Shown here piece after piece: positions 1 to 5,521 of a stretch of 5,521 nt of DNA. Made by a program: the position numbers and the translations under genes. The number at the start of each line of letters is the position of its first letter. Positions within the stretch are counted from its first letter, which is position 1. This stretch comes from an uncultured bacterium. GTDB taxonomy: Bacteria; Bacillota; Clostridia; Lachnospirales; Anaerotignaceae. Location: NCBI GenBank assembly GCA_905214825.1, contig CAJMNV010000117.1, positions 1 to 5,521 of the forward strand. The letters are read 5' to 3'. The notes under the pieces are model-generated. The model saw only the letters and a program-made list of their open reading frames with translations. It was not told the DNA's origin and made no database searches.

Positions 1-816
1 GTCAAACCCTTTCCGCACAAACACACGATTTGGCTGTACATATACGGTTACCAGCAAATCGCCATAACCGCCACCTTTTTCGCCAATTTCACCTTTGCCT
101 TGCAAACGAATGGTTTGTCCATTATCAATGCCCTTGGGAATATTAACTTCGTATTTTTTGGACTTTTTCATTTTACCTGTACCATGACAAGTGTTACAAG
201 GGTCTTTTACAATTTTACCTGTACCATGACAAACAGAACAAGTTCTCACAGAAGTTACAGCCCCAAACACAGACTGTTGTACCACTCTTTCTTGTCCAGT
301 ACCACCACATTTGGAACAACTCTCTGCGTGTGTACCTGGTTTTGCCCCGGAACCATGACAAGTTTCACATTCATCTGTCACAGAAACAGAAATTTCTTTT
401 TTACAACCAAATATCGCTTCTTCAAAAGTAAGCTGAATATTTACGTTAATATCTCTGCCACGTTTGGGGCCGTTTCTTCTTCCGCCGCCACCACCAAAGC
501 CAAACATACTACCGAAAAGGTCACCCAAATCACCCATATCAAAGCCATCAAAGCCGCCACCATAGAAACCGCCGCCCATGCCACCTTGTCCAAATGCCGC
601 ATGACCAAATTGGTCATATTTTGCACGTTTTTCGGGATTACTCAGCACTTCATACGCTTCGTTTACTTCTTTAAATTTTTCTTCTGCCTCTTTATTACCA
701 GGATTCTGGTCAGGGTGATATTTCACCGCCATTTTACGGTATGCTTTTTTCAATTCTGCATCAGACGCACCTTTTTGTACGCCCAAGACTTCATAATAAT
801 CTCTTTTTTCTGCCAA
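1..816 (-). CDS. dnaJ: Chaperone protein DnaJ (Hsp40), 3' end cut by the window edge
   Basis: DnaJ delivers unfolded clients to DnaK in the cytoplasm and stimulates DnaK's ATPase through its J domain. The 272 visible residues show the type I layout. The J domain covers about residues 4-70 with the HPD motif at 34-36. A Gly/Phe-rich linker follows at about 71-113. The zinc-binding domain has four intact CxxCxGxG modules starting at C150, C167, C193 and C207. After it comes the beginning of the C-terminal client-binding domain. Roughly the last 100 residues lie beyond position 1. The start is TTG at 814-816: it gives MAEKRDYYEVLGV, the usual N-terminus of the family, while the first in-frame ATG (residue 29) would destroy the J domain. 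A GTG three codons upstream is in frame but sits only 2 nt from the AAGGCGG ribosome binding site. The gene is last in the visible operon, 103 nt after dnaK and behind a hairpin. Confidence 0.98.
   Translation of the reverse strand, partial: MAEKRDYYEVLGVQKGASDAELKKAYRKMAVKYHPDQNPGNKEAEEKFKEVNEAYEVLSNPEKRAKYDQFGHAAFGQGGMGGGFYGGGFDGFDMGDLGDLFGSMFGFGGGGGRRNGPKRGRDINVNIQLTFEEAIFGCKKEISVSVTDECETCHGSGAKPGTHAESCSKCGGTGQERVVQQSVFGAVTSVRTCSVCHGTGKIVKDPCNTCHGTGKMKKSKKYEVNIPKGIDNGQTIRLQGKGEIGEKGGGYGDLLVTVYVQPNRVFVRKGFD
171..232. repeat. 20-nt perfect direct repeat inside the dnaJ zinc-finger region
   Basis: The same 20 nt occur at 171-190 and 213-232, 42 nt apart start to start. They encode the third and fourth CHGTGK zinc-binding modules of DnaJ (around residues 196-201 and 210-215). 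The identity extends to synonymous codon positions. Confidence 0.85.
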
Positions 817-824
817 CTTCCTCA

Positions 825-831
825 CCGCCTT
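825..831 (-). promoter_or_regulatory. Ribosome binding site of dnaJ that supports the TTG start
   Basis: The minus strand reads AAGGCGG followed by 8 nt and then TTG (814-816). This is one mismatch from AAGGAGG at normal spacing. A second purine patch, GAGG, lies only 3 nt from the TTG and is too close to be the main site. The weaker Shine-Dalgarno combined with a TTG start suggests modest dnaJ translation compared with dnaK, which has AGGAGG and ATG. That comparison is inference. Confidence 0.65.
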
Positions 832-862
832 ATGCTATTTCACACAAATAAATACAAATTGC

Positions 863-898
863 AAAAGCAGGGGCAGGAAATTCCCGCCCTTGCCTTTT
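863..898 (-). terminator. Hairpin between dnaK and dnaJ: attenuator, partial terminator or mRNA processing/stability element
   Basis: On the minus strand GGGCGGG and CCTGCCC form a 7-bp, GC-rich core stem (one G-T wobble) around the 5-nt loop AATTT. The stem extends outward past one mismatch and one bulged G to AAAAG/CTTTT. It begins 21 nt after the dnaK stop. The downstream T run is short: the stem's own TTTT is followed by GCAATTTGTATTTATTTG. It therefore looks like a leaky terminator rather than a full stop. As dnaJ follows without a convincing promoter of its own, read-through is expected, giving less dnaJ than dnaK message. A role in protecting the 3' end of an upstream dnaK message is the alternative. 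Confidence 0.6.
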
Positions 899-919
899 GA
901 CAACATTTTTGTTTTCCAA

Positions 920-2755
920 TTACAGTTCTTTTCCTTCGCCATCTACTACATCGGCATCATTGCCACCTTGTGCTGTTTCACCTTGTGCAGTCTGTGCTTG
1001 TTGATACAGTTTTTCAGAGATTTTGTAGAATTCTTGTTTGAGTGCTTCTGTTGCGGATTTGATATTTTCCACATCAGCATCTGTCATATTTTCCACTTGA
1101 ATATCTTTCACAGTATCTTTCAAACCATTCAAAGCAGCTTCCACAGCAGATTTTTCGCTTGCATCAATTTTATCTCCCAACTCTTCCAATGCTTTTTCTG
1201 TTTGGAAAATCATAGAATCTGCTTCATTTTTCGCTTCAATACTTTCTTTTCTCTTTTTATCTTGTTCTGCGAACTGTTCTGCTTCTTTCACTGCTTTGTC
1301 AATTTCTTCTTCTGACAGGTTAGAACCAGCTGTGATTGTAATTTTCTGTTCTTTACCAGTACCCAAATCTTTTGCAGAAACATTTACAATACCATTTGCA
1401 TCAATATCAAATGTTACTTCAATCTGTGGTACGCCACGTCTTGCAGGTGCAATGCCATCCAGTTTAAATTGCCCCAATGTTTTGTTATCTCTTGCCATTG
1501 CTCTTTCTCCTTGTACCACATGGATATCCACAGCAGTTTGGTTATCCATAGCAGTAGAGAAAATCTGTTTTTTATTTGTAGGGATTGTGGTGTTTCTGTC
1601 AATCAATTTTGTTGCAACGCCACCTTCAGTTTCAATACCCAAAGACAAAGGTGTTACGTCCAGCAACAATACACCACCTGCCCCTTCATCGCCAGCCAAT
1701 TTGCCACCTTGAATTGCAGCCCCAACAGCCACACATTCATCAGGGTTAATACCTTTGAAAGGTTCTTTCCCTGTATGTTTTTTTACAGCTTCTTGTACAG
1801 CAGGAATTCTTGTGGAACCACCAACTAAAAGCACTTTGTCAATTTCATTTGCAGACAAGCCAGCATCTGCCAAAGCCTGGCGTACAGGCTGCATAGTACC
1901 GTCTACCAAATCTGCTGTCAATTCATCAAATTTTGCTCTGGACAATGTCACATCCAAATGTTTCGGACCATCTTGGTTCATGGTAATGAAAGGCAAATTG
2001 ATATTTGTTGTTGTCACAGTAGACAATTCTTTTTTCGCTTTTTCTGCGGCTTCTTTCAATCTTTGCATTGCCATTTTGTCTTTGGCCAAATCCATGCCTT
2101 CTGCTTTTTTGAATTCTGCCACTAAGAAATCAATAATTCTTTGGTCGAAATCATCGCCGCCCAAACGTGTATTACCATTTGTGGACAATACTTCGATAAC
2201 GCCACCACCGATTTCGATAATGGAAACGTCGAATGTACCACCACCCAAGTCATACACCATAATTTTCTGTTCGGCTTCATTATCCAATCCATAAGCCAAC
2301 GCTGCGGAAGTTGGTTCATTGATAATACGTTTTACATCCAAACCAGCAATACGGCCAGCATCTTTTGTTGCCTGACGCTGTGCATCATTGAAATATGCAG
2401 GAACTGTGATAACTGCTTCTGTAACTGTTTCACCCAGATAACTTTCTGCATCTGCTTTCAATTTTTGCAGTATCATTGCAGAAATTTCTTGTGGAGAATA
2501 AGTTTTATCTTCAATATTTACTTTGTAATTTTCGCCCATATATCTTTTGATAGAGCTAATTGTATTATCAGGGTTTGTAATTGCCTGACGTTTTGCAGTT
2601 TCACCAATCAATCTTTCGCCATTTTTTGCAAAACCAACCACAGAAGGTGTTGTTCTTGCACCATCGCTATTTACGATAACAACAGGCTGTCCGCCTTCCA
2701 TCACTGCTACACAAGAGTTTGTTGTTCCCAAGTCGATACCAATAATTTTACTCAT
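920..2755 (-). CDS. dnaK: Molecular chaperone DnaK (Hsp70)
   Basis: DnaK is the ATP-driven cytoplasmic chaperone that binds exposed hydrophobic peptides and works in a cycle with DnaJ (ATPase stimulation) and GrpE (ADP release). The protein is complete at 611 residues, a usual length. All Hsp70 signatures are present: IDLGTTNS at 7-14, VYDLGGGTFDVSII at 167-180 and VLLVGGSTRIPAVQE at 308-322. The interdomain linker VLLLDVTPL is at 362-370, followed by the beta-sandwich substrate-binding domain to about 480 and a helical lid to about 585. Between about residues 70 and 90 it lacks the insertion seen in Gram-negative DnaKs, as expected for Bacillota. The ATG start follows AGGAGG (2765-2770) at 9 nt. 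It lies 44 nt after grpE and 103 nt before dnaJ. The Q/G-rich tail ends in VVDGEGKEL instead of the acidic EEV-type ending common in the family. Confidence 0.99.
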   Translation of the reverse strand: MSKIIGIDLGTTNSCVAVMEGGQPVVIVNSDGARTTPSVVGFAKNGERLIGETAKRQAITNPDNTISSIKRYMGENYKVNIEDKTYSPQEISAMILQKLKADAESYLGETVTEAVITVPAYFNDAQRQATKDAGRIAGLDVKRIINEPTSAALAYGLDNEAEQKIMVYDLGGGTFDVSIIEIGGGVIEVLSTNGNTRLGGDDFDQRIIDFLVAEFKKAEGMDLAKDKMAMQRLKEAAEKAKKELSTVTTTNINLPFITMNQDGPKHLDVTLSRAKFDELTADLVDGTMQPVRQALADAGLSANEIDKVLLVGGSTRIPAVQEAVKKHTGKEPFKGINPDECVAVGAAIQGGKLAGDEGAGGVLLLDVTPLSLGIETEGGVATKLIDRNTTIPTNKKQIFSTAMDNQTAVDIHVVQGERAMARDNKTLGQFKLDGIAPARRGVPQIEVTFDIDANGIVNVSAKDLGTGKEQKITITAGSNLSEEEIDKAVKEAEQFAEQDKKRKESIEAKNEADSMIFQTEKALEELGDKIDASEKSAVEAALNGLKDTVKDIQVENMTDADVENIKSATEALKQEFYKISEKLYQQAQTAQGETAQGGNDADVVDGEGKEL

Positions 2756-2799
2756 AATCTATTTCCTCCTAAATTTTATCACGATTTTTTTAATTTATA

Positions 2800-3366
2800 T
2801 CAGTTTGCCACTTTTACCATACTGTGGCGAATAACTTTATCTTTATATTTGTAGCCTTTGAGCATTTCCATTATAATTTCATTTTCGCCATAATTTTCGT
2901 CATCTTCATGTGCGACTGCCGCATGGAAATTGGGGTCAAATTTTTCGCCCATAGCTTTAATTTCCTCCACACCCATACCATGCAAAATTTCTTGAAATTG
3001 TTTCAGTGTCATTTGTACCCCTTTCAAAAAGGCATCGTCTGCGTCTGATTTTCCTTCCTGTACAGCCACTGCACGTTCCAGATTATCTACCACAGGCAAC
3101 AGCTTTTCCACGGTATCTCTGACACCATCGTCATACATACTGGCTTTTTCTTTTGCGGTTCTTTTACGGAAATTATCAAATTCCGCCAGACATCTTTGGT
3201 ATTTATCCAAATGGTCTGCCGCTTGTTGCTCCAGTTGTGCAATTTTTTGTTCTGTTACATCTATCACTTCACAATCTGCCGTTTCTGTCTGCACAGCTTC
3301 TTGTGCAGTTTCTTCGGTTCTATTTTCTTCTTGCAGAGCTTCTTCATTCAAATTCTTTTCTTCCAC
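2800..3366 (-). CDS. grpE: Nucleotide exchange factor GrpE
   Basis: GrpE is a dimeric co-chaperone that opens the DnaK nucleotide-binding cleft and releases ADP; in characterised homologues its long helices also act as a thermosensor. The 188-residue protein has a Glu-rich, probably disordered N-terminus (about 1-36) and a predicted long helix or coiled coil (about 37-95, including AEFDNFRKRTAKEK at 61-74). A helical segment with LLPVVDNLERAV (89-100) follows. The C-terminal beta domain carries the GrpE signature from FDPNFHAAV (143-151) through GYKYKDKVIRHSMVKVA (171-187). The start is GTG at 3364-3366, because no in-frame ATG precedes the conserved part and AGAGGGG lies 5 nt upstream. An ATG two bases earlier is out of frame. 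grpE begins 17 nt after hrcA and is almost certainly co-transcribed with it. Confidence 0.98.
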   Translation of the reverse strand: MEEKNLNEEALQEENRTEETAQEAVQTETADCEVIDVTEQKIAQLEQQAADHLDKYQRCLAEFDNFRKRTAKEKASMYDDGVRDTVEKLLPVVDNLERAVAVQEGKSDADDAFLKGVQMTLKQFQEILHGMGVEEIKAMGEKFDPNFHAAVAHEDDENYGENEIIMEMLKGYKYKDKVIRHSMVKVAN

Positions 3367-3371
3367 ATCTG

Positions 3372-3378
3372 CCCCTCT
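3372..3378 (-). promoter_or_regulatory. Ribosome binding site of grpE deciding a GTG start
   Basis: The minus strand reads AGAGGGG, then CAGAT, then GTG (3364-3366). GAGG is the best anti-Shine-Dalgarno match and is 7 nt from the GTG. An overlapping out-of-frame ATG (3366-3368) shares two bases with the GTG and leads only to the six-residue peptide MWKKRI, so the site can serve two competing starts. Confidence 0.7.
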
Positions 3379-3383
3379 TTTCT

Positions 3384-4430
3384 CTAATTATTTTTATTTC
3401 CTTCGTCAAGATTTTTCAAAACTTTTTCCATATTGTTTACCATACCATTCAATACAGAAACCACTTGCGAATAATCCATTCTAGTTGGGCCAACAATACC
3501 AATCGTGCCTCTTGTATTATCTCCCATTTTATAAGTTACTGTAATCACACTGCAATCCTGCATACTTTGTACGGAGTTTTCACTTCCAATCAAAATTTGC
3601 AATTCGTCTGTTTTACTGCCTTCCAGCAATGTCACAAGCACATCTTTTTCTTCTAATGTTTGAAACAGCGACTTTGCTTTTTGAATATCAGAAAATTCGG
3701 GAAAAGCCAGTATATTTTTTGTACCGCTCATGTGTACCTGCACTTTTTCTGCCGCTTTCATGGTATTTTCAATTGCATTTAGAATATGCGGCAATATCTC
3801 TTGATATTCATACAATACTGTTTGCAAACGATTGATGATGCTTGCATCAATATCATGCAGTGCATAACCTTGCAATGCCTCATGCAAATATTTTCCTATC
3901 AAAAACACTTTTTCATCATCAGGTACAATCCCCATTTGAATGACATGATTTTTGATGAAATTATCTTCTGTCGCAATCACCAATAACACAGAAGTGCTGT
4001 CTAAGGGCAACAGCCGAATTTGTTTGATTTTGGTTGTTTGGCTGACAGGCTCTGAAATAATGGTTGTGTAATTGGTCAAAGTTGAGAGTGCTTTTGCGGT
4101 TTCTTCTAATAAATAATCAATCTGTCCCACATTTCTTGTGATGATACTTTGCAAATACCGTTGTTCTTCCTGTCCAAGTTCCTTTTTTTGCATCAGATGG
4201 TCAACATACAAACGATATCCCAAATCCGATGGAATACGACCTGCGGAAGCATGGGGCTGCATAATAAATCCCATTTCTTCCAAATCACTCATTTCGTTGC
4301 GTATGGTTGCAGAGCTAATGCCGAGATTGTATTTTTTTGCAATGGTTCTGGAACCGACAGGCTCTGCCGTTTCAATATAATCATTGATAATCGCCTGCAA
4401 AATTTGTATTTTTCTGTCATTCAACGACAT
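3384..4430 (-). CDS. hrcA: Heat-inducible transcription repressor HrcA
   Basis: HrcA is the dimeric repressor that binds CIRCE and shuts off chaperone operons. In Bacillus its active fold depends on GroEL, which ties repression to free chaperone capacity. The protein is complete at 348 residues, normal for the family. The winged helix-turn-helix is at about 1-75, with EPVGSRTIAKKY (23-34), SSATIRNEMSDLEE (39-52) as the DNA-contacting region, and the wing-flanking QPHASAGRIPSDLGYR (58-73). The GAF-like dimerisation domain follows, and the C-terminal landmark GTIGIVGPTRMDY is at 308-320. The ATG start follows AAAGGAGG (4439-4446) at 8 nt. It is first in the heat-shock operon, directly downstream of the promoter and CIRCE, so it should repress itself. 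It ends in TAG 17 nt before grpE. Confidence 0.98.
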   Translation of the reverse strand: MSLNDRKIQILQAIINDYIETAEPVGSRTIAKKYNLGISSATIRNEMSDLEEMGFIMQPHASAGRIPSDLGYRLYVDHLMQKKELGQEEQRYLQSIITRNVGQIDYLLEETAKALSTLTNYTTIISEPVSQTTKIKQIRLLPLDSTSVLLVIATEDNFIKNHVIQMGIVPDDEKVFLIGKYLHEALQGYALHDIDASIINRLQTVLYEYQEILPHILNAIENTMKAAEKVQVHMSGTKNILAFPEFSDIQKAKSLFQTLEEKDVLVTLLEGSKTDELQILIGSENSVQSMQDCSVITVTYKMGDNTRGTIGIVGPTRMDYSQVVSVLNGMVNNMEKVLKNLDEGNKNN

Positions 4431-4438
4431 TGCCTTCG

Positions 4439-4446
4439 CCTCCTTT
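4439..4446 (-). promoter_or_regulatory. Ribosome binding site of hrcA
   Basis: AAAGGAGG on the minus strand lies 8 nt from the ATG at 4428-4430, a consensus site. It is the strongest Shine-Dalgarno in the operon together with that of dnaK, and it is embedded in one copy of a 13-nt direct repeat. Confidence 0.85.
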
Positions 4447-4455
4447 GTTATTTTG

Positions 4456-4482
4456 TTAGCACTCTCTTTATACGAGTGCTAA
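4456..4482 (-). promoter_or_regulatory. CIRCE operator (HrcA binding site), perfect consensus
   Basis: TTAGCACTC at 4456-4464 and GAGTGCTAA at 4474-4482 are separated by exactly 9 nt. This matches the CIRCE consensus TTAGCACTC-N9-GAGTGCTAA at all 18 defined positions. It lies downstream of the promoter, starting just after the expected transcription start and ending 25 nt before the hrcA ATG. It can therefore act both as a DNA operator and as a stem at the 5' end of the mRNA, which is the standard arrangement in HrcA-controlled operons. Confidence 0.98.
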
Positions 4483-4494
4483 TTTCTATAACAT

Positions 4495-4523
4495 AAGATA
4501 GCACTTGCCTTCGCCTCTGTCAA
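4495..4523 (-). promoter_or_regulatory. Sigma-A type promoter of the hrcA-grpE-dnaK-dnaJ operon
   Basis: On the minus strand a perfect -35 TTGACA (4518-4523) is followed by exactly 17 nt and the -10 TATCTT (4495-4500, 4 of 6 to TATAAT). The DNA upstream of the -35, to about 4560, is rich in A/T runs and resembles an UP element, overlapping the last codons of hemW. Transcription should begin around 4486-4489, a few bases before CIRCE. A housekeeping promoter with CIRCE immediately downstream is the class I heat-shock layout: induction comes from loss of HrcA, not from an alternative sigma factor. Confidence 0.85.
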
Positions 4524-4530
4524 GTGCTAA
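4498..4530. repeat. Second, stretched CIRCE-like inverted repeat overlapping the promoter
   Basis: Read on the minus strand, TTAGCACTT (4522-4530) and AAGTGCTAT (4498-4506) are CIRCE-like half-sites. They match the consensus arms at 8 of 9 and 7 of 9 positions but are separated by 15 nt instead of 9. The exact complementary arms are 9 bp, TAGCACTTG (4499-4507) and CAAGTGCTA (4521-4529) on the plus strand. One half-site overlaps the -35 and the other overlaps the -10. It could be an auxiliary HrcA operator or a decayed operator copy. A hemW terminator is less likely because no T run follows on the minus strand. Confidence 0.7.
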
Positions 4531-4540
4531 TTGCAATTTT

Positions 4541-5521
4541 TTATATATTTTTTATAATTTCTTCTACATCTTTCAAAAATGCCACAAAAACATAGTTGCT
4601 CACATCAATGCCCCGTTCTGTCAATTTCACAAAACCATTCCATTCTTCCAACAATCCCTCTTTTTTCAGTTTTTCCAATTCTTCACCATATATGTCTACC
4701 ATTTCTTTCCCAAAACGCTCCAAAAACCGCTTTTTGGAAACACCATCTGTCATACGCAAACCCAAAAACATAAATTCACTGTATTGTTCATAAATGGGTA
4801 TTCGCTCCACATCTTCTGCCAAATCCATGTTGGCATTTGCCTTTTGTATATAACAATCTAAGTCATAAGGATTGTGAAATCGTTTTTGTGCCCAATAGGA
4901 ATGTGCCCCCAAACCAACCCCCATATATACGCCATCTAACCAATACAAGCTGTTATGACGGCTTTGTTTTCCATTTTTAGAAAAATTGGATATTTCATAT
5001 TGGTGATACCCTTTTTCTTTCAAAAATGCTACGGTTTTATGATACATCTCTCTGTCTGTCTGCTCATCTATTTCTTGATATACCCCTTTTTCATACAAAT
5101 CATAAAACGGTGTACCTTCTTCTATGATTAAGCTATATGCAGAAATATGCTCTGGTTGTAATGTTGTCACTTGTTCCAACGTTTCCAACCAATCTGATAT
5201 GGTTTGATTTGGTAATGCAAACATCAAATCCACATTGATATTTTTAAAACCTGCTTTTCTTGCATTTTGAAAATTATCCAAAAATTGTGCATTTGTGTGT
5301 ATTCTACCCAATATTTGCAACAAATGGTTCTGCCAAGCCTGTAACCCCATACTAATACGATTAAAACCCATATTGTATAACGCTTGACACATATGAAAAT
5401 CCAATGTTCCCGGATTTGCCTCAATGCTAATCTCTGCATCTTCTATAATACAATAATTTTGTTTTATGGTATCCATCAAACATTGCAACTGCTCTGCCGA
5501 TAACACCGTTGGTGTTCCCCC
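4541..5521 (-). CDS. hemW: Heme chaperone HemW (radical SAM, HemN-like), 5' end cut by the window edge
   Basis: HemW proteins are radical-SAM-fold proteins that bind heme and hand it to target proteins. They are often mis-annotated as oxygen-independent coproporphyrinogen III oxidase. The 326 visible residues start inside the GGGTP motif (GGTPT at visible 1-5), and the reading frame is open to the edge. The first 50-60 residues, including the CxxxCxxC iron-sulfur cluster motif, lie outside, so cluster integrity cannot be judged. Landmarks in visible numbering are EANPGT (34-39), LGRIHT (71-76), NVDLMFALPNQT (96-107), HISAYSLIIEEGTPF (125-139), YEISNF (175-180), RHNSLYW (188-194) and GVGLGAHSYW (201-210). 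The C-terminal HemN-type domain includes EFMFLGLRMTDGVSK (249-263). It ends 110 nt before hrcA. This neighbourhood is common in Bacillota, but the promoter between the two genes suggests separate control. Confidence 0.95.
   Translation of the reverse strand, partial: GGTPTVLSAEQLQCLMDTIKQNYCIIEDAEISIEANPGTLDFHMCQALYNMGFNRISMGLQAWQNHLLQILGRIHTNAQFLDNFQNARKAGFKNINVDLMFALPNQTISDWLETLEQVTTLQPEHISAYSLIIEEGTPFYDLYEKGVYQEIDEQTDREMYHKTVAFLKEKGYHQYEISNFSKNGKQSRHNSLYWLDGVYMGVGLGAHSYWAQKRFHNPYDLDCYIQKANANMDLAEDVERIPIYEQYSEFMFLGLRMTDGVSKKRFLERFGKEMVDIYGEELEKLKKEGLLEEWNGFVKLTERGIDVSNYVFVAFLKDVEEIIKNI

Larger units (their letters stand above)
4430..4517. repeat. 13-nt direct repeat linking the promoter spacer and the hrcA ribosome binding site
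   Basis: GAGGCGAAGGCAA on the minus strand occurs exactly at 4505-4517 (promoter spacer) and at 4430-4442 (overlapping the hrcA Shine-Dalgarno and start codon). The first copy continues GTG and the second TG, so both look like a Shine-Dalgarno followed by a start codon. CIRCE and the -10 lie between the copies. Confidence 0.8.

Noticed and set aside
100..900. 266-codon open frame on the plus strand
   Set aside because: It lies antisense to dnaJ, whose domains and motifs are unambiguous. Its product is rich in F, C, T and H with no recognisable domain, typical of a shadow frame.
817..903. Possible separate dnaJ promoter using TTGTCA or TTGCAA as -35
   Set aside because: No credible -10 element lies at 16-18 nt from either hexamer, and the region is better explained by the hairpin.
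1296..2294. Plus-strand open frames of 138 and 179 codons inside dnaK
   Set aside because: Both are complements of conserved Hsp70 coding sequence and have no recognisable product.
2765..2785. Possible internal extended -10 promoter (TGATAAAAT on the minus strand) ahead of dnaK
   Set aside because: No acceptable -35 lies at 16-18 nt, and the predicted start would fall on the dnaK ribosome binding site itself, leaving almost no leader.
2141..2854. 237-codon open frame on the plus strand across the dnaK 5' end
   Set aside because: It is antisense to conserved dnaK and the grpE end. Its Cys/Phe/Ile-rich composition mirrors the sense codons and shows no domain.
4498..4530. The stretched palindrome read as an intrinsic terminator of hemW
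   Set aside because: On the minus strand the stem is followed by TCTTATG rather than a T run, the 13-nt loop is large, and the arms match CIRCE half-sites.
4529..4538. 10-bp palindrome AATTGCAATT next to the hemW stop
   Set aside because: It is short and made mostly of A and T in an A/T-rich stretch, so chance is sufficient, and no known regulator site is evident.

Overview
This window carries the conserved class I heat-shock locus of a low-GC Gram-positive bacterium, entirely on the minus strand. Read in the direction of transcription (right to left) the order is hemW (5' end cut by the window edge), hrcA, grpE, dnaK, dnaJ (3' end cut by the window edge). This order, the perfect CIRCE operator, the A+T-rich sequence with AGGAGG-type ribosome binding sites, and a DnaK that lacks the extra segment found in the nucleotide-binding domain of Gram-negative DnaKs all point to Bacillota, probably class Clostridia. 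I cannot name a genus from sequence alone.

Layout: dnaJ partial (1-816), a 103-nt dnaK-dnaJ gap holding a strong hairpin (863-898), dnaK (920-2755), a 44-nt gap, grpE (2800-3366), a 17-nt gap, hrcA (3384-4430), a 110-nt control region (4431-4540), and hemW partial (4541-5521). No other gene is supported. The long plus-strand open frames are antisense shadows of these genes.

How the genes work together: HrcA is the repressor that binds CIRCE and so represses its own operon. DnaK (Hsp70), its J-domain co-chaperone DnaJ and the nucleotide-exchange factor GrpE form the folding machine that the operon delivers on heat or protein-folding stress. HemW, a radical-SAM heme chaperone, is a common upstream neighbour but is probably expressed separately, because a good housekeeping promoter lies between it and hrcA.

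The most interesting part is the control region. Besides the perfect CIRCE (4456-4482), the promoter itself sits inside a second, stretched CIRCE-like inverted repeat (4498-4530). Its half-sites overlap the -35 and -10 elements and lie at a regular 24-bp step from each other and from the first CIRCE half-site. A 13-nt direct repeat links the promoter spacer to the hrcA ribosome binding site. Other points of interest are a terminator-like hairpin between dnaK and dnaJ, non-ATG starts for grpE and dnaJ, and an altered DnaK C-terminal tail. I see no previously undescribed multi-gene system here.
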